Under the pieces are notes generated by a model that saw nothing but the letters and a program-made list of their open reading frames with translations, made no database searches and had not been told where the DNA came from. A stretch of 64,000 bases of DNA from Tenacibaculum sp. 190130A14a. Lineage in GTDB: Bacteria; Bacteroidota; Bacteroidia; Flavobacteriales; Flavobacteriaceae. Below, piece after piece: positions 8,298-16,267 of the stretch. The stretch lies in NCBI RefSeq assembly GCF_964048965.1, contig NZ_OZ040189.1, positions 1,922,001-1,986,000 on the forward strand, in the 5' to 3' direction. Position 1 is the stretch's first letter, and each line of letters starts with the position of its first letter. The position numbers and the translations under genes were made by a program.

Positions 8298-8328
8298 CAA
8301 ATATATGATTTTTTTAGATATATACCAA
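8298..8328 (-). promoter_or_regulatory. Bacteroidota-type promoter for mini-ORF A
   Basis: On the minus strand there is TTG at 8328-8326, a 20-base spacer and TATATTTG at 8305-8298. This is a full match to the -33 TTG / -7 TAnnTTTG consensus of the major Bacteroidota sigma factor. It predicts transcription from about 8290. Confidence 0.6.
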
Positions 8329-8511
8329 GAAAAATACGAGTTATTTAACTGATTTTCAATTAGTTAAGTTGTTTTTAGGTAATAGGGTAGCTGCCCGAAA
8401 TTAATCAGGTAAAGTAGGAGAGGTTGAACTATTTGTAGCTCAATGGTTTACGGTTTAAACTTTTCAAAGTCTTCTATGTTTATTTTAGCTTAACATTTTT
8501 ATTTAAAAATT

Positions 8512-8546
8512 AAAAAAAAGCGTCCAAATTTAAATTTGGACGCTTT
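8512..8546 (-). terminator. Strong terminator of the second mini-ORF transcript
   Basis: The half-sites GCGTCCAAATTT and AAATTTGGACGC form a perfect 24-base palindrome, extended by AA/TT, with an eight-base T-run on the minus strand. Confidence 0.8.
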
Positions 8547-8584
8547 GACTATACTTTATTTAGTAATTATATTCTTTATAATTA

Positions 8585-8701
8585 TTAAAAACTCACATAT
8601 AACGTCCGTTTCCGACCAGAAGCAGTAATAGCCCCGCGGAACTTGCAAAGAGATACTTCTCTCCAAGATTGTGATTGCATATGTAAATTGTTCGTTTTCA
8701 T
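8585..8701 (-). CDS. 38-residue mini-ORF B ended by its own terminator (peptide or sRNA)
   Basis: The ATG at 8701 opens exactly 38 codons (begins MKTNNLHMQSQSWREV, ends RKRTLYVSF), the same length as mini-ORF A but without clear similarity to it. The encoded peptide is basic with a single Cys. The DNA from about 8600 to 8670 is clearly richer in G and C than its surroundings and contains AGAGA-tact-TCTCT, which would suit a structured RNA as well as a coding region. A near-consensus -7 box (TATATTCG, 8717-8710) lies just upstream, and a strong terminator follows the stop within 40 bases. A short dedicated transcript is likely; translation is uncertain. Confidence 0.35.
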   Translation of the reverse strand: MKTNNLHMQSQSWREVSLCKFRGAITASGRKRTLYVSF

Positions 8702-8794
8702 TTAGACAACGAATATACGAAAAAAGTTAGAATCCTATGACTTTTCTCATTTTCAAAAAATAAAACAATTAATTTTTACGGAAAAGCATAAAAA

Positions 8795-8833
8795 GTAAGT
8801 GTTTCACCTACTAAAAGTAAGTGAAACACTTAC
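8795..8833. repeat. 13-bp inverted repeat with nested direct repeat
   Basis: GTAAGTGTTTCAC (8795-8807) and GTGAAACACTTAC (8821-8833) are perfect inverse copies around a 13-base spacer. AAAAGTAAGTG occurs twice as a direct repeat in the same block. No T-run follows, so it is less like a terminator than an operator. A TATTTTTG box at 8855-8862 lies just downstream on the plus strand. Confidence 0.6.
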
Positions 8834-8870
8834 CAACCTATAAAATAGAGGTTATATTTTTGACATGGTT

Positions 8871-9019
8871 AAAAAATTAAAGCCTTAGCAATAAGGTCGA
8901 AAAGTTTCTAAAGCTTTTTGTCGCTCGGGAAAATAGATATGAAAAGAAAACAAAATGAAGGTTTTACTCTAACCAAAGTAAAAACGAAACTAAACGTCTG
9001 TAGGGGGACGTTTTTTTTT
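8871..9019 (+). ncRNA. Candidate short plus-strand transcript with terminator
   Basis: A -7-like box (TATTTTTG, 8855-8862) precedes about 120 bases without a convincing gene. A terminator follows: AAACGTC (8992-8998), a loop, GACGTTT (9007-9013) and nine T (9011-9019). A 34-codon frame from 8939 runs through the terminator, so it is unlikely to be the product. The rest of the interval up to the PhoX-like gene (9020-9279) is AT-rich and I see no gene in it. Confidence 0.3.
8992..9019 (+). terminator. Intrinsic terminator
   Basis: AAACGTC pairs with GACGTTT and is followed by an uninterrupted T-run on the plus strand. No ordinary gene lies upstream on this strand, which implies a short RNA. 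Confidence 0.7.
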
Positions 9020-9279
9020 ATACCGTATTTAAATGTTAATTAAAATTGTAATCTATGTTTTTTATTTGTTAACTAACTTTTTATTCGGCGCTTAAGCTAA
9101 CAATAAAAAAGTTTGATTTATAGTTGGTTAGGTTTTTTAGGTTTAGAATTGAAATTTATGTTGACTTAACTTTCTTAACTATTTGATGAATGCTTTTTAA
9201 TATTGGAATAAAATTTAGTTAACCTTACTAGTGTTGTTTTGCAGATGTAAAAAGAAACGAAAACTACAAAATTAACACA

Positions 9280-10776
9280 ATGAAACACTTATTAAGATTA
9301 GCAGTAACTACAGCTTGTTTATCAATCGTATTAGCTGGTTGTGAATCTTCTGAAGAATCACCAAAGAACAACGGTAAAAGTATCGAGTTAAAGGCACATT
9401 CGAAAACACCAAACTTTTTAAAATTAGAAACTGCTTTTTCTGGAGTTAAAGTATACCCACTCTTATCCTCAGAAGACCAGTTAGAAGATACACCAAACTT
9501 TGTATACGGTTCTATGGCAGATGGAGCAGGTTTGTTAGCGGAGAATGACGGATCTTTTACATTAATTAATAATATAGAAGCAGATTATGCAATTGCACGT
9601 ATTAAATTAGATAAAACATTTAAACCAGTAGCGGGAGAATACATTGTAAATGCTTTAGCAACGGCTGCTACAGCACAATGTTCTGGTTCTTTAATAACAC
9701 CTGAAGAGCATGGATTTGGGCCATTATACTTATCAGGAGGAGAATGGGGAGGAGCTTCTAAAGGAGTATTTGTGACAGATCCCTATAAAAAAGTAAGTTT
9801 TGAAACTGCTTCAAAAGGAAATGATATGAAAGCATCGGCGAGTACTGCTAGAATGCTAACAGCGATGGGACAATGGTCTACAGAAAATGCGGTAGCTATT
9901 GGTAAGGATGCCTATGCTGGAAAAACAGTAGTATTTATTGGAGATGATCATTCAGATAATGAAGTGCCTTCTGGTCAATTAGGAATGTATGTAGGAAATA
10001 GAGGTGATTTAGAAGGAGGAAAGTTATACGGATTAAAAGTAACTGATGCTGGTATCACTTATGAAATGGATATGGAAGAAGGTACCTCATATAATGCTTC
10101 TTTTGTTGAGTTAACAGAGAAAAATATTGATTTATTAGATGCAGAGGCAAAAGCGAAAGGAGTAATGGGATTCTCTAGGTTAGAAGATATCGATTGGAGA
10201 AGAGGTGCTGCAAGTAATAACCGTGAAATCTATTTTTGTGTTACCGGGCGTAAAAAAGATGGTTTGGTAGGTAAAGGAACTGTTTATGGTCGTATTTACA
10301 AAGTAGAGTTAAACGCAACGAATCCAACTGGTGAAGCTAAAATTACTTGTGTTTTAGATGGAGATAAATTAGATGGAAAGGCCAAGGCATTTCATAGCCC
10401 AGATAACATCTTAGTAACTGAAAACTATGCTTATATTCAAGAGGATCCTAATGGGTACTTTGATGGAGATAAAAATCACTATGCAAGCTTATATCAATAT
10501 AACTTAAATACAGGTGAGTTAAAGAAAGTATTAGAATGTAATCAAACAATGGCAGCTGCACAGAATTATGGAAATACCTCTAAAGCATGGGAAATTACAG
10601 GGATGATCGATATTTCTGAAACTATTGGTAAAGACAAAACATTCTTATTAATTACACAAAACCATGGATGGGAGCCTGCAGATGGTAGCGCTTTTACAGA
10701 TCCAACAGCTAATTTGGTAGATGGTTCAAGAAAGGAAGGAAGCCAGTTATATGTAATTCAAGGTTTAGACAGATAA
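9280..10776 (+). CDS. PhoX-like (DUF839) secreted phosphatase, lipoprotein
   Basis: A 498-residue lipoprotein: signal peptide MKHLLRLAVTTACLSIVLAG, then Cys21, then a Ser/Glu-rich tether. The rest looks like the PhoX/DUF839 six-bladed propeller: GFSRLEDIDWRRG near residue 300, then SPDNILV and YIQEDPNGY around 370-390. In PhoX such acidic and glycine-rich segments hold calcium and iron and hydrolyse phosphoesters outside the cytoplasm. Phosphatase activity is inferred from the family, and some DUF839 proteins have other roles. The stop codon overlaps the next ATG (TAATG), so it is translationally coupled to a di-haem peroxidase. The 1.66 kb upstream region contains the small-RNA candidates. 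Confidence 0.75.
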   Translation: MKHLLRLAVTTACLSIVLAGCESSEESPKNNGKSIELKAHSKTPNFLKLETAFSGVKVYPLLSSEDQLEDTPNFVYGSMADGAGLLAENDGSFTLINNIEADYAIARIKLDKTFKPVAGEYIVNALATAATAQCSGSLITPEEHGFGPLYLSGGEWGGASKGVFVTDPYKKVSFETASKGNDMKASASTARMLTAMGQWSTENAVAIGKDAYAGKTVVFIGDDHSDNEVPSGQLGMYVGNRGDLEGGKLYGLKVTDAGITYEMDMEEGTSYNASFVELTEKNIDLLDAEAKAKGVMGFSRLEDIDWRRGAASNNREIYFCVTGRKKDGLVGKGTVYGRIYKVELNATNPTGEAKITCVLDGDKLDGKAKAFHSPDNILVTENYAYIQEDPNGYFDGDKNHYASLYQYNLNTGELKKVLECNQTMAAAQNYGNTSKAWEITGMIDISETIGKDKTFLLITQNHGWEPADGSAFTDPTANLVDGSRKEGSQLYVIQGLDR

Positions 10777-12572
10777 TGAGGTACCTATATTTTAAACGTA
10801 TAAAGGCACATGGTATCATGTGTCTTTTTCTAGTATTTATAATTGGGTGCAATAATGTTAAAAAAGAACCCTACACGAAAAAGAAAGAGGTTTCAAAACT
10901 TGGGGCATTACAATCGTATTATACTATACATCTAGAGAAATGTATAGATGCATTACAAAAATTAAAAATAACGGAAGAAATCAATCAACAACAAGATTAT
11001 TATAAGTTGGCAAGACATGAGTTTAAGTTAGTAGAACCTATCTTAGCTTATGTAGATAAAGAAAATTATAAGAGTTTAAATGCTCCAAACATTTTAAAAG
11101 TTGAAGAAGAAGATGCAACCGATATTAAAGTTAGAAATCCTTTTGGCTTTCAGGTAATTGAAGAAACAATTTTTGGAGAGGAGGAGTTCAATGAAGAAGA
11201 CCTCAAGAAGATTGTTTTAAAAACAATCAATCGCTTACAATTAGTAACGGTCAATAATACGTTGTATCTAAAAGAGTATCATATTTTATGGCTATTAAGA
11301 GATGCAGTTGCAAGGGTTTCTTTATTAGGACTTACAGGTTTTGATTCACCAGTTCTCGAGCAATCGCTTGAAGAGGCTCAAACTAATTATGAAACAGTAC
11401 AATTTATATTGCAACAATATAAATCTAATTTTACCAATAAGGAATTGTTCAAAAAATGGGTTAAAGAATTGAATACAACAAAGCAAGTGTTGAAAGGAGA
11501 CTTTAACTCATTTAATCGTTATCAATTCATAAAGAGTCAGGTACATCATCAATTAGTATTATTAAAAGAAACAGCTAATGATTGGAAGGTATCTTTTCCA
11601 TTAACTATGGCTTTTAACAATAATATTACATCATTGTTTTCAAAAGAGACGTTTAATATTGGTTTCTTTTCAGATTATCACCATCGAGAGAAAAATAATT
11701 TTGATGAAAAAGTAGCTTTAGGAAAAAAACTCTTTAATGACAAGCGTTTGTCTAGAGGGGAAAAAATGAGTTGTGCCACGTGTCATAGCAAAGAATTGGC
11801 GTTTACAGATGGGAAAATTGCTTTTGAAAATCAAACTAGAAATTCACCTACCTTGACTTATGCATCTTTACAGAAAGCTTTTTTTCATGACGGTAGGGCA
11901 GGAAGTTTAGAAGGTCAAATTGTTGGAGTAGTGAATAACAAAGATGAATTTCATAGTGATTTAAATAAACTGGAGATTGTAGTTAAAAAGGATAGTGTAT
12001 ATAAAGATAAATTTGAAACCTTGTATGGAAAAGTAACAGATTTTACCATACGAAATGCAATTGCTAACTATATACGAACATTAAACACCTTTAATTCTAA
12101 GTTTGATAAAAATATAAATGGGAAGGAGCGTACTTTAACGAACAATGAGATCAATGGGTTTAACCTGTTTACGGGAAAAGCTAAATGTGCAACCTGTCAT
12201 TTCCCACCAGTCTTTAATGGAACGGTGCCTCCGAATTATTCTGAAAGTGAATTGGAATCAATTGGAGTTCCTAATTTAAAGCAGAATCAATTAGATAGTG
12301 ATTTAGGAAGATATAACTTGTTTAAAACGGAAGAGCGTAAACATTTCTTTAAAACCCCTACGGTTAGAAATAGTGAAAAGACAGGGCCTTATATGCATAA
12401 TGGAACCTATCAAACCTTAGAAGAAGTGGTCGATTTTTACAATAAAGGAGGAGGAATAGGACTAGGGTTTCATTTAGAAAATCAGACATTACCGTCAGAT
12501 AAACTCAATTTGTCTGTACAGGAAATAGCTGATATTGTTTCTTTTATGGAAAGTTTAACGGATAAGTACTAG
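10776..12572 (+). CDS. Di-haem cytochrome c peroxidase/MauG family lipoprotein with a long N-terminal helical domain
   Basis: A 598-residue protein with a lipoprotein signal (FLVFIIGC). Residues about 35-290 are a helical region without haem motifs, of unknown function and perhaps imelysin-like. The C-terminal 300 residues are a CCP/MauG di-haem domain: KKLFNDKRLSRG, haem site CATCH near residue 333, NSPTLTYASLQKAFFHDGRAGSLEGQ, second haem site CATCH near 470, and the closing TPTVRNSEKTGPYMHNG. Family members reduce peroxide or oxidise protein or small-molecule substrates in the periplasm. The start overlaps the PhoX-like stop by one base. A bidirectional-looking terminator follows at 12592. 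Confidence 0.85.
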   Translation: MRYLYFKRIKAHGIMCLFLVFIIGCNNVKKEPYTKKKEVSKLGALQSYYTIHLEKCIDALQKLKITEEINQQQDYYKLARHEFKLVEPILAYVDKENYKSLNAPNILKVEEEDATDIKVRNPFGFQVIEETIFGEEEFNEEDLKKIVLKTINRLQLVTVNNTLYLKEYHILWLLRDAVARVSLLGLTGFDSPVLEQSLEEAQTNYETVQFILQQYKSNFTNKELFKKWVKELNTTKQVLKGDFNSFNRYQFIKSQVHHQLVLLKETANDWKVSFPLTMAFNNNITSLFSKETFNIGFFSDYHHREKNNFDEKVALGKKLFNDKRLSRGEKMSCATCHSKELAFTDGKIAFENQTRNSPTLTYASLQKAFFHDGRAGSLEGQIVGVVNNKDEFHSDLNKLEIVVKKDSVYKDKFETLYGKVTDFTIRNAIANYIRTLNTFNSKFDKNINGKERTLTNNEINGFNLFTGKAKCATCHFPPVFNGTVPPNYSESELESIGVPNLKQNQLDSDLGRYNLFKTEERKHFFKTPTVRNSEKTGPYMHNGTYQTLEEVVDFYNKGGGIGLGFHLENQTLPSDKLNLSVQEIADIVSFMESLTDKY

Positions 12573-12591
12573 AACTTGTAATAACTGTGTT

Positions 12592-12630
12592 AAAAACTCT
12601 TTGATTTCTCATCAAAGAGTTTTTATTTTT
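12592..12630 (+). terminator. Terminator after the PhoX-like/peroxidase operon
   Basis: The arms AAAAACTCTTTGA and TCAAAGAGTTTTT form a 13 bp stem followed by a T-rich run. It separates the operon from the DUF6503 gene, which starts at 12684. Confidence 0.85.
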
Positions 12631-12683
12631 AACTGTAATTTTATCCAGTTATTACGACATAACTAACTAAACTAATATTATCC

Positions 12684-13442
12684 ATGAAAAAACTAATTTT
12701 ATTCACAGCTATTGCAATTACAGCTATTGCTTGTAAAAAAGAACCTAAAAAAGAAATTGTAAAAGAAGAAAAGATAGAAGTAAAGTATCCAGCGGCATTA
12801 GGAGAAGTGTTTGAAAAGCATGGTGGGATTAAGAATTGGAGAGCAGCAAAAACACTTTCTTTTGGAATAAACGATGAAGAACATACAGTTGATTTAGCTT
12901 CAAGAAAAACGGTAGTTAATGCAAAGAATTATTCTTTAGGATTTGATGGAAAAGATATTTGGTTACATCAACAAGACTCTACAGCATTTAAAGGGAATAA
13001 AGAGTTTTACTATAATTTATATTTCTATTTTTATGCAATGCCTTTTGTACTTGCAGATGATGGGATTGTTTATTCAGAAGCAAAGCCAATAGAATTTGAA
13101 GGAGTACAATATCCAGGAATTAAAATTTCTTATGAAGCCAATGTAGGTACTTCACCAGATGATAATTATTATATCTATTACAATCCTAAAACTAAAGAAA
13201 TGGCTTGGTTAGGATATACGGTAACTTACTTTTCTAAAAAGCCATCTGAGAAGTTTAATTTAATTCGTTACAATGATTGGGAAAATGTTAACGGTTTTGT
13301 ATTACCAAAATCTATAACTTGGTACCAAAAAGATGATAATGGTAATCCGACTGAGCCGGCACGTGACCCAATTCAATTTTCACTACCTTTAATCAGTCAA
13401 GCTCCATTAGCAGATAGCTTTTTTGAAAAACCAAAACAATAA
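12684..13442 (+). CDS. DUF6503-family lipoprotein
   Basis: A 252-residue lipoprotein: MKKLILFTAIAITAIAC, then a Lys/Glu-rich spacer. The body begins with ALGEVFEKHGGIKNWRAAKTLSF, typical of the flavobacterial DUF6503 group, which resembles LolA/LppX-like open beta-sheet proteins that bind lipid or other hydrophobic ligands. Later phrases such as YYIYYNPKTKEMAWLGY and YNDWENVNGFVLPKSI belong to the same pattern. The exact role is unknown. It is followed closely by a 35-residue membrane peptide and a sodium/solute symporter on the same strand. Confidence 0.7.
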   Translation: MKKLILFTAIAITAIACKKEPKKEIVKEEKIEVKYPAALGEVFEKHGGIKNWRAAKTLSFGINDEEHTVDLASRKTVVNAKNYSLGFDGKDIWLHQQDSTAFKGNKEFYYNLYFYFYAMPFVLADDGIVYSEAKPIEFEGVQYPGIKISYEANVGTSPDDNYYIYYNPKTKEMAWLGYTVTYFSKKPSEKFNLIRYNDWENVNGFVLPKSITWYQKDDNGNPTEPARDPIQFSLPLISQAPLADSFFEKPKQ

Positions 13443-13461
13443 CCCTTAAAATCAACTAACT

Positions 13462-13569
13462 ATGCAACCTCAAAAGTATATATGGAAAAAAGAATACACC
13501 TTGGTGTTATTAGCAAATGTATTGTACATCGTATTCTTTTATATAATAACTAACATATATACTTACTAA
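13462..13569 (+). CDS. 35-residue single-pass membrane microprotein upstream of the symporter
   Basis: The ATG at 13462 opens 35 codons: a charged N-terminus (MQPQKYIWKKEYT) and one hydrophobic helix (LVLLANVLYIVFFYIIT) ending near the C-terminus. It lies 19 bases after the DUF6503 gene, and its stop is three bases before the symporter ATG, so it is almost certainly translated as part of the same message. Small membrane proteins next to SSS transporters are known in other bacteria (DUF4212 and DUF485 types), but this one is much shorter and not recognisably related. A role as symporter accessory subunit is an inference. Confidence 0.6.
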   Translation: MQPQKYIWKKEYTLVLLANVLYIVFFYIITNIYTY

Positions 13570-13572
13570 ACT

Positions 13573-15252
13573 ATGCAAGAATTAGACTGGATTGTATTAT
13601 CAATAACGTTATTATTTATTGTTTTATACGGAGTTTGGAAAACAAGAGGAAGCAAAAATGTTGAAGAATATATAAAAGGAGGAAATGAAACAAAGTGGTG
13701 GACTATTGGGTTGTCGGTAATGGCAACACAAGCAAGTGCCATCACTTTCTTATCTACTCCAGGGCAGGCCTTTCATAGTGGAATGGGCTTTGTTCAATTT
13801 TACTTCGGATTGCCAATAGCCATGGTAATTATTTGCTTAGTGTTTATTCCAATTTATCATAAGCTCAAAGTATATACAGCTTACGAATATCTTGAAGGAA
13901 GATTTGATAAGAAGACTAGAACACTCGCAGCAATGTTGTTTTTAATTCAAAGAGGATTAGCGGCAGGAATTACCATTTTTGCACCAGCAATCATATTGTC
14001 TGCGGTATTGGGATGGGATTTAATTACGCTGAATATCATTATTGGTGTTTTGGTAATTATCTATACCGTTTCTGGAGGAACCAAAGCCGTAAGTGTGACC
14101 CAAAAACAACAAATGGCTGTCATTTTTGCCGGAATGTTTATTGCGTTTTATATCATTTTACAGTACTTACCAGATGGAATAACTTTTTCTAAGGCTTTAG
14201 AAATTGCAGGAGCTTCCGATAAGATGCAAGTACTTGACTTTTCATGGGATTTGAACAATCGTTACACAGTTTGGACAGGTATTTTAGGAGGAACATTTTT
14301 GATGCTGTCTTATTTTGGAACGGATCAAAGTCAAGTACAACGTTATTTATCTGGAAAATCAGTTAGAGAAAGTCAATTAGGTTTGATTTTTAATGGTCTT
14401 TTAAAAGTGCCTATGCAATTTTTTATTCTTTTGGTAGGAGTTATGGTTTTTGTGTTTTATCAATTCAATGCATCTCCTTTAAACTTTAACCCAAAAGCAA
14501 GTGAGGCAATTGCTAATTCTAGTCCAGAAACCATTGCAGAGTATACGAAATTGGAAGAAAGACATCGTTTTATAGAGGCCGAAAAGAAAACATTGATTTT
14601 TGAGGGCTTAACGGAGCAGAATGTAGCACAAATACAACAATATAATGAAGAAGATAAGTCTTTAAAAGAGAAGGCAAAAGTAATAATAGAAAAAGCAGAT
14701 GCTCAAGTTGAAACCAATGATAAAGATTACGTTTTCATTCACTTTATATTAACGAAGCTTCCAAAAGGGTTAATTGGTTTGTTATTGGCTGTTATATTAT
14801 CGGCAGCAATGTCATCAACAGCATCAGAATTGAATGCCTTAGCGAGTACCACAGCTATTGATTTATACAAGCGCAATGTAACTAAGGAGTATTCAGATGA
14901 GCATTTTGTAAAGATGTCTAAGTGGTTTACTTTAGGTTGGGGAATATTAGCGATTCTCGTTGCATGTGTGGCCAATTTATTTGATAATTTGATTCAGTTA
15001 GTAAATATTATTGGATCTATTTTCTATGGGAATGTATTGGGAATTTTCTTGTTAGCCTTCTTCTTTAAGTTTATTAGAGGAAACGCGGTTTTTATTGCTG
15101 CAATTATTACTCAGTTAATAATTATTGGAGTTTGGTATATTGATTGGTTACCGTATTTATGGTTAAATGCCTTAGGTTGTGGGTTGGTGATGTTTATAGC
15201 AATGCTTATTCAATTGACTTTACCTAGTAAAACGATAGAAGCCAATAGTTAA
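13573..15252 (+). CDS. Sodium/solute symporter (SSS family) with a charged insertion
   Basis: A 559-residue inner-membrane transporter with about 12-13 helices. SSS signs are KNVEEYIKGG, WWTIGLSVMATQASAITFLSTPGQAF, the GGTKAVSVTQKQQ segment near residue 175, FGTDQSQVQRYLSGKS near 255, and SAAMSSTASELNALAST near 415, the probable sodium site. Between about residues 300 and 385 lies a highly charged, helical hydrophilic insertion (KLEERHRFIEAEKKT, then EEDKSLKEKAKVIIEKADA), longer than usual in the family. The substrate (sugar, acetate-like or amino-acid) cannot be assigned. It follows the microprotein after three bases and ends at a strong terminator. Confidence 0.88.
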   Translation: MQELDWIVLSITLLFIVLYGVWKTRGSKNVEEYIKGGNETKWWTIGLSVMATQASAITFLSTPGQAFHSGMGFVQFYFGLPIAMVIICLVFIPIYHKLKVYTAYEYLEGRFDKKTRTLAAMLFLIQRGLAAGITIFAPAIILSAVLGWDLITLNIIIGVLVIIYTVSGGTKAVSVTQKQQMAVIFAGMFIAFYIILQYLPDGITFSKALEIAGASDKMQVLDFSWDLNNRYTVWTGILGGTFLMLSYFGTDQSQVQRYLSGKSVRESQLGLIFNGLLKVPMQFFILLVGVMVFVFYQFNASPLNFNPKASEAIANSSPETIAEYTKLEERHRFIEAEKKTLIFEGLTEQNVAQIQQYNEEDKSLKEKAKVIIEKADAQVETNDKDYVFIHFILTKLPKGLIGLLLAVILSAAMSSTASELNALASTTAIDLYKRNVTKEYSDEHFVKMSKWFTLGWGILAILVACVANLFDNLIQLVNIIGSIFYGNVLGIFLLAFFFKFIRGNAVFIAAIITQLIIIGVWYIDWLPYLWLNALGCGLVMFIAMLIQLTLPSKTIEANS

Positions 15253-15287
15253 TGTGTTTATAAAAAGATAGTTATATAACTACATAT

Positions 15288-15320
15288 AAAAAGCGGACAA
15301 GAGAACCTTGTCCGTTTTTT
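15288..15320. terminator. Bidirectional terminator
   Basis: CGGACAAG (15294-15301) and CTTGTCCG (15307-15314) are flanked by an A-run and a T-run. It ends the symporter gene and the convergent SDR gene. Confidence 0.85.
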
Positions 15321-15335
15321 ACTTTATGAGGGTAT

Positions 15336-16256
15336 TTAAATAAATTCATTAATAGCTAGCGCCGCGTTATTTTGAATCATAGGATTATCTAAATCTTTCC
15401 AAATGGTACTTTGATCAACTACAGGTCCCGTTAGTATATTTTCTTTACTAGCATAAAAGACTCCGCTTTCAAACTTAGGATTATTAATACCATCTACAAA
15501 ACGTTTTGCTCCTTTTTCTACAGAGTGAGACATTCCCATTAAAGGCATAATGAGTTTCATTCCTATGTGCTTTAAAAATATTCTTTTTAAAAGAGGTAAG
15601 TCGTCCATACCATTAGTACCTCTAGTACCTCCAGGACTCATACTAATGAACTTAATATTAGGATGTTTATCAGCCATATTACTCATCCAAAGTGTGCCTC
15701 CATACTTAATCCACCCATACACTTGGAAAGGATCAAAATCTCCTCTAAATTTTGTTCCATCAAAGATAGATACAAATTCTTCTACAGAGTTGTCACTTAA
15801 GTCGGGGCGTTTCATTCCCATTTTCTTAATTCCTCGGGCAGCTTCAGAGCTTGCGAATAAGGCTACTTTATTTAGTTTGTTTTCTTTTATTAATTCATTA
15901 ACTAATACTACATGGCCTAATAAGTTACTTGCTGTTAATTCAGTAACACCTTCTTTTGTTAATTTTTCAGGAGTTTTTCCACCTGTTCCACCAGCATTCA
16001 TAATTAATGCGTCTATAGGGTTTTCTAATTGAGCAACAGCTTTTTTTACTGTTTCTGGTTTAGACACATCTAAGAGTATGATTTTAAATATATCTCGTCC
16101 AGTAGCCTCTACAAGTACCTTTTTTGCAATTTCGGCTTTTTTCAAATTTCTACAAGCTAGGTAGATAACCTTAGTTGTTTTAATCATAGCAAGTTGTCTT
16201 GCTGTTTCTTTGCCAATTCCTGCATTGGCCCCTGTTATCATTATTGATGTATTCAT
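15336..16256 (-). CDS. Short-chain dehydrogenase/reductase
   Basis: A 306-residue cytosolic NAD(P)-dependent oxidoreductase of the classical SDR fold. The Rossmann motif TGANAGIG is at residues 8-15, then LDVSKPE, NAGG near residue 90, a catalytic Ser in LFASSEAARG near 135, and the YxxxK pair in VYGWIKYG near 180. Length and pattern resemble the protochlorophyllide-reductase/retinol-dehydrogenase-like SDR group. The substrate is unknown. The DUF4345 membrane protein gene lies 11 bases upstream, and the AraC regulator a little further upstream on the same strand, so the three may form a regulated unit. Confidence 0.85.
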   Translation of the reverse strand: MNTSIMITGANAGIGKETARQLAMIKTTKVIYLACRNLKKAEIAKKVLVEATGRDIFKIILLDVSKPETVKKAVAQLENPIDALIMNAGGTGGKTPEKLTKEGVTELTASNLLGHVVLVNELIKENKLNKVALFASSEAARGIKKMGMKRPDLSDNSVEEFVSIFDGTKFRGDFDPFQVYGWIKYGGTLWMSNMADKHPNIKFISMSPGGTRGTNGMDDLPLLKRIFLKHIGMKLIMPLMGMSHSVEKGAKRFVDGINNPKFESGVFYASKENILTGPVVDQSTIWKDLDNPMIQNNAALAINEFI

Positions 16257-16267
16257 TTTTTTTAATT

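Noticed and set aside
8600..8680. A GC-rich patch that might be a tRNA or other stable RNA gene
   Set aside because: No cloverleaf, T-loop (GTTCRA) or CCA end could be drawn on either strand.
8939..9043. A 34-codon plus-strand frame (begins MKRKQNEGFTL) resembling a prepilin N-terminus
   Set aside because: The frame runs through the terminator at 8992-9019, lacks the following hydrophobic helix of pilins, and is more likely part of a short RNA.
15550..16032. A 160-codon open frame antisense to the SDR gene
   Set aside because: The SDR frame has clear family motifs over the same bases; the antisense frame is rich in Ser, Leu and Pro as expected from the complementary codons.
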